Shown here piece after piece: positions 50,000-62,445 of a stretch of DNA of 64,000 nucleotides (positions are counted from its first letter, which is position 1; each line of letters starts with the position of its first letter). The DNA comes from Lepidurus packardi (taxonomy: Eukaryota; Arthropoda; Branchiopoda; Notostraca; Triopsidae). Position numbers and translations under genes: made by a program. Below the pieces are notes generated by a model. The model was given only the letters and a program-made list of their open reading frames with translations, was not told the origin of the DNA and made no database searches. Location of the stretch: assembly GCA_023053545.1 (NCBI GenBank), contig JAKZAN010000002.1:9544790-9608789 (forward strand). Direction: 5' to 3'.

Positions 50000-52900
50000 A
50001 TGGATACCTTGAATAGAAATCGTGTAAGTCAAGAATCAGCCACGCCAATACATCCGTTTGCAAGTCTGACGTTAAAGACTCCCAGCAAGTCAAAACCTGA
50101 AGGATATGGAAATCACGCCACTTCGCAAACCCCTGGTCTACTATTATTTAATCTTCTTATAAAAGCATTAGTTATACTAACTTTCTTAACATCTATTAGG
50201 GTTACCAGAGCGCATTTGCCTGGTTGGGACAATTGGTCGCCTTCCTGGAGTTGTCACGGCTGCTGAGGTATGAATCCATCTTCCGAGTCAGTTCACCATT
50301 ACTTTACTATTGAAATGCGTTTGTCTTACAGAGCTTTGGATTACCTGTTGTTGAATCTGTAAAGGGTCAGGAGTTTATTGACAGGAGCACGTTTGATACT
50401 GTTTTCATCTTAGAAGATTTCGAATGCCCTGAATATGAATACTTGTATAGTCAAGAGTGCAGGTAAATGTACATTTACTTCAGAACGTCTATAAACGTAT
50501 TTTTTTAGGATCATGGGTTATCCTGCTATGATGGAATGTGCCGAACAAAAGTACGCGCTGCCAGAACTGGGTAGACCGTTATTTTGCACTTCAATGTGCT
50601 CCATGGTCTTATGTTTTACTGGCTTTCGCCGAAAAGAAGAAGTGGTATGTCTACTCATAACATTTAATAATGTAATTAATTAATAATTGGATGCTTGTAT
50701 TTGTTATAATTTAATAGAATAAATTAATTGCGTATATCCATCACATGGGAGGCAGTATACGGAAGGACTTCGGGTCTAAAATTACGCACCTTGTTGCGTC
50801 GACTTGCGGAGGAGAAAAGTATCGGTATGCTGTGACATTGGGCATTCCCGTCATGGGATCCTCGTGGATTTGTGCCGCTTGGGATCGACGAAAAATAGAA
50901 GGAGCCAAAGCTTCTGATGATATTTTGGTAAATTCCCATTCCTCTAACGGAATGGTATTTAGCAGGTTGTAATTTTTATAGTTGGAACATCGCTTGAAAG
51001 CTTTTCATGGCATTGTCGTATGTCTTCTGGGCTTCTCACCTGAAGAAGCGCAGCGAATGACGGACATTCTGACTCAAAATGGAGGCACTGTTAGCACTTT
51101 GGACGACCCTAACTGCACCCATGTGGTAATCTCCAGTTTTTGATTTGCGTAGACCGAACTGAACACAATTTCTAACGTCTTAGGTAGTGGAAGAGGGTGA
51201 GAATCCTTCTTTGCCTACTGATTTACCGTCCAAAGCTCGCGTCGTGAAAGCAGAATGGTTCTGGGCCTCGGTTCAGATGGATGCTTGCGTCGACGAGAAA
51301 ATGTACCTCTTTAACGAGGTAACTCTCATTCATTTACCCCAGATTTGGGTGCTAAAGCTTAGTGTACTTGGTAGGCAAGTGACATTATGAGCCCTCGTCA
51401 CGGAATTCTGTCTCCGAGCACGTCTGGAACACCTGGTTCGGCCGGTTCGTTTCCACGGACTCGAAAACGCAAACGGATTAAGGAAACTGTATGGCAGTTG
51501 GCAAACGGAGGGAATTTACCTGCCTTAGCCCTAGGAGTGGGTGCTGAACCTGCTACAGCTAGTAGCACAATCATACATAAGCGCAGATCCTCAATATCGG
51601 AAGCTGGCATGCTTTCTATGAGCGGATCTTTTTTGGACACTACCACGAGCCCCGAGAAAGCAGTCGTAGAAGCTCAAGGTAGCCTTTACTTCAAATGATA
51701 AAGGAGTTTTTAGGCTTTCAAACATAATTTAACAACATCTTTCGAACAGTCAGCGCAGCTTTACCTGTAGACCTGAAGTCTATGACTCCCAGACAACAAG
51801 TTTTTGGCGAGTTGCTTCAAACGGAGAATAATTATGTCAATATTCTCCATACCATTATGAAAGTAATATTAACTTAAGAGTTCTAAGCCAAAAAAGGGGA
51901 TATAATGCCTGGGTTCTTATAAAAAAAGGTATACAAAGAGCCCTTGGAAGACCCTGAGCAGCGCGGTGGTCCATTGTTGGATCCCACCGAGACCAAAATG
52001 ATATTCGGGCACCTGCCTCCCATCGTAGAAGTCCATTCTGCCATGTTGGAACAATTGAAAGCAGCAGCTAGCTTGTGGCGGGAAGATGTGTGTGTGGGAA
52101 ATATAATTCTGACTTACGTAAGCTCGATAATGATTCGTTTTCACTCATACGTTTCACTCTATTGGATTCGTTTTCACTCTAAAATCTAATTTAAAGTACT
52201 AAATCAAACGTAATAGTTTTGTGTTTATTATAGTCCCAGGATTTACTGAGAGCATATCCCCCGTTTGTTAATTTCTTCGAGAAAACAAAAGAAGTGTTAA
52301 GCAACTGCGATCGTACCAAACCTCGCTTTCATGCATTCCTCAAAATTGGTCAAAGCCGACCCGAATGTGGAAGACAGAGCCTCCAGGAACTGCTTATCAG
52401 ACCCGTCCAGCGCTTACCCTCCATTAGCCTTCTCTTAAACGGTAAAAAAAAAAAAAAAAAGAAAAAAAAAAAAAAGCATCCACATTACCTAGCTTCATTT
52501 TTTTTTCTTAAATCCCATCGTAGGTTTGCGCCTATTGCTTGTTAGCTTAAGTTTTATTTGTATTATTTTTATTTGTTTTTATATTTGAAATGTAGACCTC
52601 ATTAAACAAACGCAGAAGAATCATCCTGATCATGCAGCACTGGAAAAGGCATTGGCGACCATCAAGGAAGTCATGACGCACATAAACGAAGACAAACGGA
52701 AAACAGAGGGTCAGATGGTCCTCTTCGACATCTTCAATGGTATCGAAAATTGTCCTGTAAGTCTATTGCTAGTATTGCTATTGCTTTTTTTTAGCCATTT
52801 TAGCTAAAAACTTAAGCGTTTTATTTATTTTTTATTAAGCGTTTTAATATTTTTTAAATAAAAAATATTAATGTTTCTGTTATTCTTTAGGCCCATTTGG

Positions 52901-54460
52901 TTTCCTCGCATCGCGGGTTTATTAGCAAGTGTGACGTGGTGGAATTAGGCGAGGGAATATTAGGAAGAGGAGGTCTACTCACATTATTCTTATTCACAGA
53001 CGTTTTAGAGGTACGTTTTACTTGTCAGTGTGAAAAGCATCGAGTCAATTTATTGCTTTTTAATTGTTTAGATATGCAAAAGAAGGACCAAGACCTTAGG
53101 AAGCTTGAAAAGCCCCAGTACAGTGAACTTGGCTGCCGCCACGACCAGCCGAGGTCCTGGACAGGTCAAACACTACAAACACGTGGAGCTAATTTCCTTA
53201 CCGCATGTCAAACGAGTCGTTGACATACGAGAAACGGAAGGTATGCCCTTTAGGTCTTTTTATGTGTTTTTTTATGTCGTTATCTACCTCTGTCTGCGGA
53301 ACGTAAAGTTCCCTAGGCGAGGTGGTATACAAGATCCCGTGGCGCAACGGTAGCGCGTCTGACTCCAGATCAGAAGGCTGCGTGTTCGAATCACGTCGGG
53401 GTCATTCTTTTTTTTATATTTCCTATCGTTTAGTAGATGTATAATTTAACGTGTGTACGTATTCTTTGCTGTTTTTAGACTGCCAAAAAGTGTTTGCCCT
53501 GATTTGTCGCAGCCATCAAGAAATTAAAGAGCGGCTCTACTCCTTCGCCATTGCTTCGGAAGATGTCGAGAAATCCACGTTCTTACGGACTTTGTGTAGA
53601 CATACGGCCAACACTGTGTGCAGAGCAGATGCGGTATATTTAATTACTCTTTTCGAATATTGAAAAAAATTATTACGCATATTTAGAGCAATAATTCAGA
53701 ACTTTAGTCAGTGGGTGATTTCACGTGTATTACAACCACGATAACTTTTCTATTATATTATTCGAATTATTATGTCTATTAAATTTGTCAAATTAGTATG
53801 ATTGTGAATATAATTTGTTTTATATTAATCTGTTATTTTAGGAAAATTACTTGACTTGCTTGGATGCCCATCAATTAGACATTGACACTCGAGATGTGGC
53901 TACGGGGACACTAGGCCGAGCCGCTAGGTAAATCTTCCCTATCTAAAGTTTTATTTTTTATTTTTATTTAAATATCAGCGTGTGCAAAACTCTTGGCCGA
54001 CTTTTATTGCGAGTTATCTGATTGTTTTACATAACATTCAACGTTGTTGTATACGCACTACAGCTATATAAAGTTGCTAACTCTGGTAATATGAACTAAT
54101 TGCGTTTTCTTGTTTTAATTAGATTGGCCTCTAAAACTCGTATGGTAGTGAACCGAGCCTTTAGCTTCAATAAAACGCCTAATCGACTTAAACGAGCCGT
54201 TTCTTCCATGATGAGTCCCTTCCACGTTCCACCGTTGGGTCCGTCCAATGAAAACGTGGGAATGGGCGTTGGAGCTTGCAGTACATTGGCCGCTTCGTGT
54301 ACCAACCTAGCAGTAATTGAATTACAATGTATTTTACCTGAAATTTTCATTATTTCTTGTAATTCATTAGGATATAGGCTCCACCCCTACAACAGGAGCG
54401 CAAGCCGCCAAAAAGGTGAAAGGAGGTTCATTAGGCGTGTCTGCGTTTAGGCAACTATAA
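50000..54460 (+). CDS. ECT2: ECT2 / pebble Rho guanine nucleotide exchange factor
   Basis: Eighteen exons, 914 aa: 50000-50135, 50200-50267, 50332-50462, 50509-50644, 50718-50927, 50982-51125, 51184-51318, 51375-51678, 51750-51862, 51929-52117, 52234-52441, 52596-52756, 52891-53010, 53072-53240, 53479-53633, 53842-53927, 54123-54312, 54371-54460. It activates RhoA at the cell equator in cytokinesis. Order: degenerate N-terminal BRCT (about 46-115), BRCT1 (about 135-222, MGGSIRKDFGSKITHLVA), BRCT2 (about 235-320, KAEWFWASVQMDA), basic NLS-like RTRKRKRIKE, DH domain (about 422-645, with RPECGRQSLQELLIRPVQRLPS), PH domain (about 646-795), and a basic tail with RAFSFNKTPNRLKRA. Similarity to human ECT2 is strong throughout. 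Intron 14 carries a tRNA gene. A likely 5' untranslated intron precedes the ATG. Confidence 0.96.
53333..53404 (+). tRNA. tRNA-Trp (anticodon CCA)
   Basis: A 72-nt cloverleaf: acceptor stem GATCCCG with CGGGGTC (one T-G wobble pair), D arm GCGC-AACGGTA-GCGC, anticodon stem TCTGA/TCAGA with loop CTCCAGA (anticodon CCA), T arm GCGTG-TTCGAAT-CACGT, discriminator A. The sequence is nearly the same as animal tRNA-Trp genes. The internal A and B boxes are intact and a T-run terminator (TTCTTTTTTTT) follows. It lies in sense orientation in ECT2 intron 14. Confidence 0.97.
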
Positions 54461-55823
54461 CCTGCGAAGGTTTTCGTGGAGTGACGGTATTATATATTTT
54501 CCAAATTTTACCTACTTGAAATCTGCCTCAGGCGGTGTAGGCCGGATTCTTAGTTAGAAAACGTAGCACCAAACTTAGCCTCTGTGGGGTTCTAAAACAC
54601 AGCAACCAAGCTTTTGGCTTTGCCTTTTTTCCCAACTTAAATTTTAGTATACGTGTCTGTTACTGTACAAATTCATTATTAGCTGTGAAAAATCATGGGA
54701 CGTAAATACGCAAATTTTTTGTCATGTGAATTTTGTAGCTTTGGCATGTGAATTTTCATTTTGTTTGAGAAAAACCCGTAGACATAGACAATCCGTTCCT
54801 CTATCACAGAAAAACACATTCCTATTTTAATAGTGTCCAATTTTTATTTTTTACCCAGAAAACGCTTAACCACGGAAGGAAATTAATGAATGTCTTTTGG
54901 CTTGCATGAATTATGTATGTTGGTTTCGTTACCAAGAACAAAAGCATACAAATGGCAAGCACTTTAGAGACTAGATTACTATTTAACTTCCAATTAACAA
55001 CTTTCGTCGGACGCGGTTTTTCGCTTCGAAGGAAGATTTTTTTTCCGCAATTGTGGAATAAATTGTTCTTGAAAGACAAACATACGTTTGGATCCGTAGC
55101 CAGATTATACGACATGGAGAGAAACAGTTAAAGGGAGATTAACAGAAAGTTAATGACTGATTATTCAAGTTAAAAAGGGATCAAAATGCTGAAGCGTTCT
55201 TTTTACGAGTTGTTGCCATTAATAATGCTTCTCGTATCAGATGAGCGGTTTCCATTGACAAAGAAGACCTAAATTGGACCGGGAATTTAAAAATAAAGAT
55301 GAATCTGTTGATCTATAGTCAGCTAATAAACCCATGTTACGGTAAAACGATTAACGCATGTTTAAAGGATTAAAAGTACCAAAAATAGCAACAAAAGGGA
55401 CAACAACTATATATGCACTCCAAGAGTTAACAGCGGCAAGGACTTCAAGCGAAACTCAAGGATATTGATACTGGAACGGCAAAAAAGCCCAAAAAAGAAA
55501 AAAAAAATGGGATAATTAGCAACATAAACATGTTTGGCAGATTTTTGTTGGCCATGCAAAGCAGTGTATGTGATTAGGTTTAGTCAAGGGGCGAGTAAAG
55601 CATAAATATAAACGTTTTGGACATGCATTGAAACTTAAATAATTCTTCCCCTGGTTTTCCTTTGGATTCAAACTAGTTCAATAACGAATAAATAAAGGCT
55701 TTTCGAATACAGAGACAGATATCAAAGGTTACGGTAAATAACAGCGTTCCACAACAAAACAAACTGGACGAAACTCACGATCTCTCCCAAATTCCAGCTC
55801 CTCGCCCCTTGCCTCACATATTT
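54461..55823. other. Convergent region, ECT2 to NHE
   Basis: The 3' ends of ECT2 (plus) and the NHE gene (minus) face each other. I see no exon or repeat. AT-rich runs and possible polyadenylation signals (AATAAA-like) are present. Confidence 0.5.
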
Positions 55824-58800
55824 TTACATAAAGCTGTCACCTTCCACCAACACAGGCGACTTAAGGTCGGGGCTCTTGGAAAAAAAAATTGAGAAATAGA
55901 TAAAGAAAAGAAAAATAATTGCGCATTGAAAAAGCGTTCGATCTAACGTCTCTCCGAATGTAAACAAACAATAAGCTAAAGCAGGCTAGAAATCCCAACT
56001 TACTCGCTGATAGGCCGGTTGAGCTGACACAACGTTGCCATCTTCCTCAATGCACAGATCTACATCAGAGTCCAACGAACTCTCTTTGACCTAAGAAACA
56101 TGAATGTAATTCTGTAAGTAAGATTGTAGTACATCAAGATTTTATAGCAATGCTTTTTAGTAATCTTAATTAGTAGTTCCCAAGTAAGAGTTGGACTATT
56201 TTCGCATACTTGAGTCAATTGCTCCGTTGTGGTAAGTATCCTTGCCAAAGGAGTACAGCACGGAGGCAAAGTTTCCATCAGTGTAGGACTGCTGTTCGTT
56301 AAAAGCGGTTTCATGTACTTCGAATCGAAGCCGCTCCATACTCGAGCTAACCACGCTTTCTCCATCGGGAGAGGTATCACTGGAACTCCGTCAGGACCCT
56401 AAATCGATAAGGTTTAATTAAATAACATGCATGGGGAATGATTTAAAATTCCGAAAGAAAGGCAACGGCAAGCTTTGAGAGACGCAAACAAGAACCGCTA
56501 AAAGAGAAAACATTCGCAAAGCGGAGAAACCTAACGTACCGCAGACTGCGTGGCCACGGCGCTATAAACCTATACAAAAGCAGTAAGAATTAATGCCATT
56601 TTACCCTCAGCCAGTGATTATAAGCAGTGTTAAATGATTTGGAATTCCTTTAAGGACAAGAAAAAATTTGATCACCTTTAAAAGCGAGGAATCTTAAAGT
56701 TTGGCATTAAAAAGCATGTACAACACTTACGTTTAAGGGCGGTCCTTGATGCAGGCTTTCATGTTCTTCGTCCACGCCCACCCTTGAAAGTAAACATTTT
56801 ATGAATTAAAAAAGAAGAAGAAATACAGTCAAATTCGTAGAAAATTATTATGTAAGTTTTTATTATGTCCTAGCTTACGGAATCCCAAACCAGGATAGAA
56901 GTTGAGTGGAAGCACCACCTACAATTACCACGGAGCCAATGGCAATCAAGGATGTGGTAGTTAAGAAAGTCTGACGAGCTTCAGATAACGTATTTCTGAT
57001 AGCTAAAGCAAAAGCCATGGCTCCTCGCATACCTGCAACAAATGATTTTAATTTCCAAATCTGAAGTTTGTTTTTCAATTTAGATTTTTACCCGAGAAGA
57101 AGAGCATGTGTTGGAAATTGAGGCTAATCTTAGGCTTTCGACCCAAGTTCAGTAGGAAGGACAACGGATATACATTGGCCGCTCTTCCCAATGCGACTGC
57201 TATCTAAAAAAGGTACACAATAATCAAACTGAGTTAGAACCAAGGTAGCTTTCGGTCAAGATGGAACTTACTATGGCAATTGTAATGAATATTATATCAA
57301 AGTGATGTTTGGGGAATGTAAACATAGAGACTCCAATGTACGAAAAGATAAAGTTCTCTGACAGGAAATTGAGCAGCTCAAAGAGAGACTTTGTCCGCAC
57401 TCGTGAATCCATGGACAAGTTGTTGTAAGTGTAATGAGCTTGACACATTCCACAAAACAAAACCGCCACAATACCTAGAAGCATATATATAGACGCATAT
57501 TTATCATTCTCGAACAGATAGACTGCGTCACGAATAAATATCAATAAAATACCAGTTAAATCCGAAGCTTCTGCGATTAAGAACGTACTATACGACATTA
57601 AGACAAATAGGCACGTTTCCAATAAGGGGAAATCACGGATTCGCGTAAACTTAGTCAGGTGCACCGGAGTTAAGGAGAATTTCGCTGAATCCAATTAATA
57701 GATACGAAAAAATAATTATACTATAAAATGTCTATAATAATTTAACGAGCTATTTTAGTAATGTTTTCCAGTATAAAAGGATATCAGTGATGTAGCCACA
57801 CCCAGTATGGAACCGAGCAAAAATGAGAGCGTGAAAATCCTCAAAAATTCGCCGACAGCCTTGAAAAAGGCTATGAACTGAAAAGCACCTCCGTTGTTAC
57901 TATAATCCTGTTCGAAGTTTTGAATCGTCCTATAAAAGGAGCAATTTAAATCGCAATTTGAAAGTGCATTCGTTTTGCCTTACCCTGTTAACACTATAGC
58001 GACTGCATCGTTCAATACGCTTTCACCAAATACTAAAGCATACAAATTGACATCCACATGCAACTCGTGAAAAATGGCTAGAATAGTCACGGGATCTGTA
58101 GCAGATATCATAGCGCCAAAGTAAAGCGTTTGCAGAAAAGAAAACCGTCTGGCCAACGACGGAAATATTTGAATAAATCCCCACATTAAACCCCTACAAA
58201 TACGAAAGATTAAAATGATCCATAACGTAAAACGCAAATGATCTTATTCAGCCATTAGCAACGATGACTGAAAAATAAACATACCCAGTTACGAAGGCTG
58301 AGATTGTTGTTCCCACGAATGCGAACGTAAAGATAGCGCCTAGGTTCTTAAAAAAATATTTCTGGAATATAAAGTAGGGAAAAGAGAAAACCGAAATAAG
58401 CTGGATGAATCACTTAGGCATGTGTCATAGTATTTTACCCGTTTCAAGCTATAAGCCGCATTGAAGATGATGGGTGGCAGCAGGAGATTAAAAAAAATTT
58501 CTGGATCAAATGTAACTTTTTGATCAATTTCATTGCTTGCTGCATCATTGACTTCTCCCTTGAAGACATAAGCAAAAGTACGGTTTAAGAAGCCCAGAGT
58601 TTTATCCCGACGTGTGATTTGTAGCCATAAATAGTCGGGCGGAACGGATAAGTTATGCGAGGCGCTCGAATGCGGTACGACTCGCAACGAAGAGATATTG
58701 CTAGGCAAACCGGCGTACCGGATAATGGCGCCCAGAACTAAACCTGCAAGGGAAAAGAAAATTTCCCACACATTTTGACGTCACACAAAACTAGTTCAAA

Positions 58801-59078
58801 GAGAACAGGAATAACGAAGTATTACCATAAATGACAGCCAAACCAGTTTCGTGCAAGAACCGTAAACGACGGTTTTTAAACATCCATATGGTAACAACTG
58901 TCAGGATAAGCAGGAAAGTGTATAAGAGAAGGTTGAGATTATCCAGGCGATGGGTCGCTAAAGCTCTTTCATCGAACTGGGTATCAGATGGCACCATTGC
59001 TGCATTGCTAACATACGCCACAGCAAGGCTAATGATAATTAGGCTTTTAGCTCGAGAAAACCTTGGCTGGGCTGTCAT
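55824..59078 (-). CDS. SLC9A6: Endosomal Na+/H+ exchanger, NHE6/7/9 type (SLC9A6-like)
   Basis: Fourteen exons, 657 aa: 58826-59078, 58439-58743, 58285-58361, 57984-58193, 57785-57929, 57553-57658, 57272-57474, 57092-57203, 56879-57032, 56731-56782, 56540-56569, 56210-56398, 56004-56090, 55824-55874. It is a multi-pass antiporter that exchanges luminal H+ for cytosolic Na+ or K+ and sets endosome and Golgi pH. Marks: [57 protein letters not shown] (the ND pair used in transport), [26 protein letters not shown], and the tail block [19 protein letters not shown] shared with NHE6/7/9. The N-terminal hydrophobic segment looks like a signal peptide or first membrane helix. Exon 5 to 6 is joined by a U12-type intron, and exon 11 is a 30-nt microexon. 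Which of NHE6, 7 or 9 it equals is not meaningful in an arthropod. Confidence 0.93.
57659..57784 (-). other. U12-type (minor spliceosome) AT-AC intron
   Basis: This 126-bp intron in the NHE gene starts with ATATCCTTTT, the exact U12 5' splice consensus, and ends in AC. The branch-site-like TCTCCTTAAC lies just before the 3' end. No GT or AG pair in the region keeps the frame. Using AT-AC gives ILGVATSL joined to [10 protein letters not shown], which lines up without a gap with human NHE6. Confidence 0.92.
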
Positions 59079-60075
59079 TGTCGGGTCCCAGCTGCGGGCT
59101 CTTCAGCTACTTATTTCATAAAATAATTACAGGCAATACAAAACCTTAATTCACTTCCGTCTTAATGTATCTACCTGTAAGTGTTCCACTTAATAAATAC
59201 GTGGGTTAATGTTACTTGGTAGTGACGGCTTAGCCGTGTCCGTGAACCAAAGTGACGAAGAAGAACCTACAGTGTAGCATAGTCCACCTTTTCTGAAAAC
59301 GTAAAGTTTTACCTGGTCAATTTTTGGACACATAAGGAATATTTCATATTTAAGATTTTAAGAGATAAGACGTAGATTCACTTACAGCCCGCACGACACG
59401 ACTTGCTTATAACTGGTTTGAAACGTCTCTCAACTTAACAAACACATTCTCGGGTTCCAGTCTTATATGTAAGCATCTGCAGCTGGGAAAATAACCAATT
59501 AATTTAGTTCACTAAAAAAGGCTTAGACTGGGTTTGGTTTTGTCAGCGATCTGCATTTGGAGGTTTGGACTTGTCGTTTACCGCTGTCTGAGATTAAAAC
59601 GAGATTATAGCTGTTCCTGATGATAATGCGCTGTTGATCATTGTTTTCTTGACTAGCGTCGGCCTCTTCTGTTGCCTTACTTTCGTTCTGCTCGCTTGGT
59701 TAGAATTTTGGCTGCTAGATGGTTGTAGGATTTGCATAAATGTAATGATAAATATAGAAGCACCGCCTTTTACCTGTTCAGCACGTGCTTTTGTTAACCA
59801 ACATTTAAGTACCGTGGAACAAACACAATGCAAAAACGTGAATAAAAACGTGTCTGCCGGCGTGGCTCGCCATAAAAATAATTAAAGAAAAAGAATGCTT
59901 TCTTATCTGTTTCGTTCACTTTGTAAGTAAGTACTGTGCCGTACATATATACATATTATCTTATTTCCTTAATCAAATTTGATATTGATTGTGACGGTTG
60001 TCATTTATGCAGGAGATTGAAGTACTAAGATGTATTAAAAGTTAAATCTTTTCCACTTCTGACTGTTGTAGGATC
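59079..60075. promoter_or_regulatory. Divergent intergenic region between NHE and UXS1
   Basis: About 1 kb separates the NHE start codon (minus) and the UXS1 start codon (plus), so both promoters must lie here. No exon is recognised. No clear TATA or CCAAT element is close to either start. Confidence 0.4.
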
Positions 60076-61729
60076 ATGATAAGGCTAAGTCCGTTGCTAA
60101 CCCGAAAGGGTATGTGTTGCTTGCTGTACCTGGCGATTATAACCTTGTTGGGAATTGGTAAAGTCAATAGAAGTATGCTCATTTATTTGGTTATATAATG
60201 GATCTCTTTTTCCATAGTGATATTTTGTACTTTATTGATCCAAAACCCGAATTCTAGCCTTCTCCAGAGGCCCTTGCAGGTCGATGAGAACTTAATTGCC
60301 CCCGCGAATGACTACGACAATAGCAAGCTTAGTCACCTTTACGTCAATAACAAGAAGCTTGGGAACGATATGTCAACGAGCAATAGCTTGGAAGAAGAGA
60401 TTACTGTTCTTCGCAAACGCCTGGCCGTGCTGGAGAGCCAAGTTACGAAGCTTGATGCCAATATTCCCAGGACGTTTCCAGACGTCAAATTTCGCAATTA
60501 TAAAGACCGGAAACGTGTATTGATTACTGGTGGCGCTGGTTTTGTTGGTTCGCATCTGGTGGATAGTCTAATGTCCGAAGGACACGAAGTGATCGTGGTA
60601 GACAATTTCTTTACCGGCCGAAAGCGGAATGTCGAGCATTGGATCGGACATGCGAATTTCGAGCTCATTCATCACGATATAGTCAATCCGTTGTACATTG
60701 AAGTGGATGAAATTTACCACTTAGCCTCCCCAGCCAGTCCGCCTCATTATATGTTTAATCCTGTTAAGACCATCAAGACAAATACCATTGGTACGGTCAA
60801 CATGTTGGGTCTGGCACGCCGAGTAGGAGCCAAAGTGTTGATTGCCAGTACCTCAGAAGTCTACGGCGACCCTGAAGTCCATCCGCAGTCGGAAACGTAT
60901 TGGGGACATGTGAATCCCATAGGTGAAACGCTCAATTTTAGACACAATTCTTTAGATGGTAAGCGTGTTTACCTTTTCTGTAGGGCCTCGAGCTTGTTAT
61001 GATGAAGGAAAGCGTGTGTCAGAGACCCTTAGTTATGCGTACGCCAAGCAGGAAAATGTACAAGTGCGTGTGGCTCGTATCTTTAACACCTACGGCCCTA
61101 GAATGCATCTAAACGATGGACGTGTCGTTTCTAATTTTATTTTGCAAGCCTTACAGACTGAAAATATCACGGTAAACATGTCGAGTTCTATTTACATGAT
61201 TAAGACTTATTCTTATCCTTGTTTTCCAAGATATATGGAACAGGAAAACAAACCAGGTCATTTCAGTACGTGTCGGATTTAGTAAATGGGTTAATGTCTC
61301 TCATGGAGTCCAACTATTCTTTACCCGTAAACGTAGGCAATCCTACGGAACATACCATATTAGGTATTTTTGGGATTTTTTTTTTTACGTAAAGACTAAT
61401 TTTGCTTTTTATAGAATTTGCGATAATTATAAAAAATACAGTAGGAGGAGACAGTACTGTCGTTCACCTTCCTGCTGTGGAGGACGACCCCCAAAGACGA
61501 AAACCTGATATCAGCAGAGCCAAGAAATATTTGAATTGGGAACCAAAGGTATTTGAGCGTTAATTTAGACCACGAAGCCTTTAATTACTTGCCTTTAATT
61601 ACTTTATAGATCTCATTAGAAGAAGGATTGACGAAGACTGTTACGTATTTTCGAAATGAGTTGCAACGATCCGTTTACCCTAAAGTTACGGACGATAAAT
61701 CCAAAAAAGGTAAAACTGACCTTTGGTGA
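60076..61729 (+). CDS. UXS1: UDP-glucuronate decarboxylase (UXS1)
   Basis: Six exons, 453 aa: 60076-60157, 60218-60922, 60984-61171, 61231-61363, 61415-61548, 61610-61729. It converts UDP-glucuronic acid to UDP-xylose in the ER/Golgi lumen, the donor for the xylose that starts glycosaminoglycan chains. It is a type II membrane protein: short basic N-tail, one membrane segment (about residues 14-35), a coiled-coil-like stem ([19 protein letters not shown]), then the SDR-type Rossmann domain with the NAD motif GGAGFVG (about 132-138). The catalytic Y-x-x-x-K is Tyr268-Lys272 in [11 protein letters not shown]. The [15 protein letters not shown] and [10 protein letters not shown] blocks are typical. 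The C-tail is a little longer than in human (420 aa) and Lys-rich. Confidence 0.96.
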
Positions 61730-61925
61730 CAAGTTTCGTGGAACGAAAACGAATGGTGTGCAAAACCTGTCATTTAATGCATCGGAAATGAGAGGAAAAT
61801 TCTGTGGTGTCACTTTGCGGTTGATCTTTTTAACGATGGAAACTAGTCTTCTTTTAGTAATTTTCTTTTGTTAAGTTTATTACACAAGACCGTGCATATT
61901 TTAAGAATGTGGTAACTTGACGTTG

Positions 61926-62383
61926 TACAGTAGATTCTCGCTATAACGTACACCGTACATAATATCGGATTGTTATAACGAACAATCGGCTATTGTGTAC
62001 AAGGTCACTGGTCCCGGCGAAATGCCTATGTAAATGTACAGGGGGAAAAATCGGCTATAACGTATTCGCCTATAGTTTATTTTCGCTTGTAGTGGACTAA
62101 AACCGAGGTACTTTAGGCCACATAGCTTTTTTTGTTCGGCTATAATGAACTTGCACCTTTATGTCCCACAAGATAATGCTACTCGAGCTAGGGTTCCCCG
62201 AGTTTTTAGTAGGGCTCCTACACAAAAATTTTCGTTGTGGTGTCGCGCTCAAACCCCTCTCACTGGCCATTTGTGTTGCACAAACCCCTTCTACTGGCCA
62301 TTTGCTATTTTAACGTACAATCGGCTATAACGTACAATTTTTCCGTCCCCTTGCCTTGGACGTTATAGCGAGATTTTACTGTA
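61926..62383. mobile_element. Pogo/Tigger-type MITE
   Basis: A 458-bp element with about 23-bp terminal inverted repeats: TACAGTAGATTCTCGCTATA at the left and, reversed, TACAGTAAAATCTCGCTATA at the right, with TA at both outer ends as target duplication. Internal copies of CGGCTATAACGTAC lie near both ends, so the termini are subrepeated. The ends look like those of TcMar-Tigger/pogo transposons. There is no transposase ORF, so it is non-autonomous. Confidence 0.88.
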
Positions 62384-62445
62384 TTGGAATTTTGAGGCTT
62401 TATATACAGACATACAGTTGTAAAAAATGGACGCAAATAAATTAA

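Noticed and set aside
52442-52474. Long A-run in ECT2 intron 11 as a retroposon tail
   Set aside because: No target duplication or element body can be defined next to it; it may be a simple homopolymer expansion.
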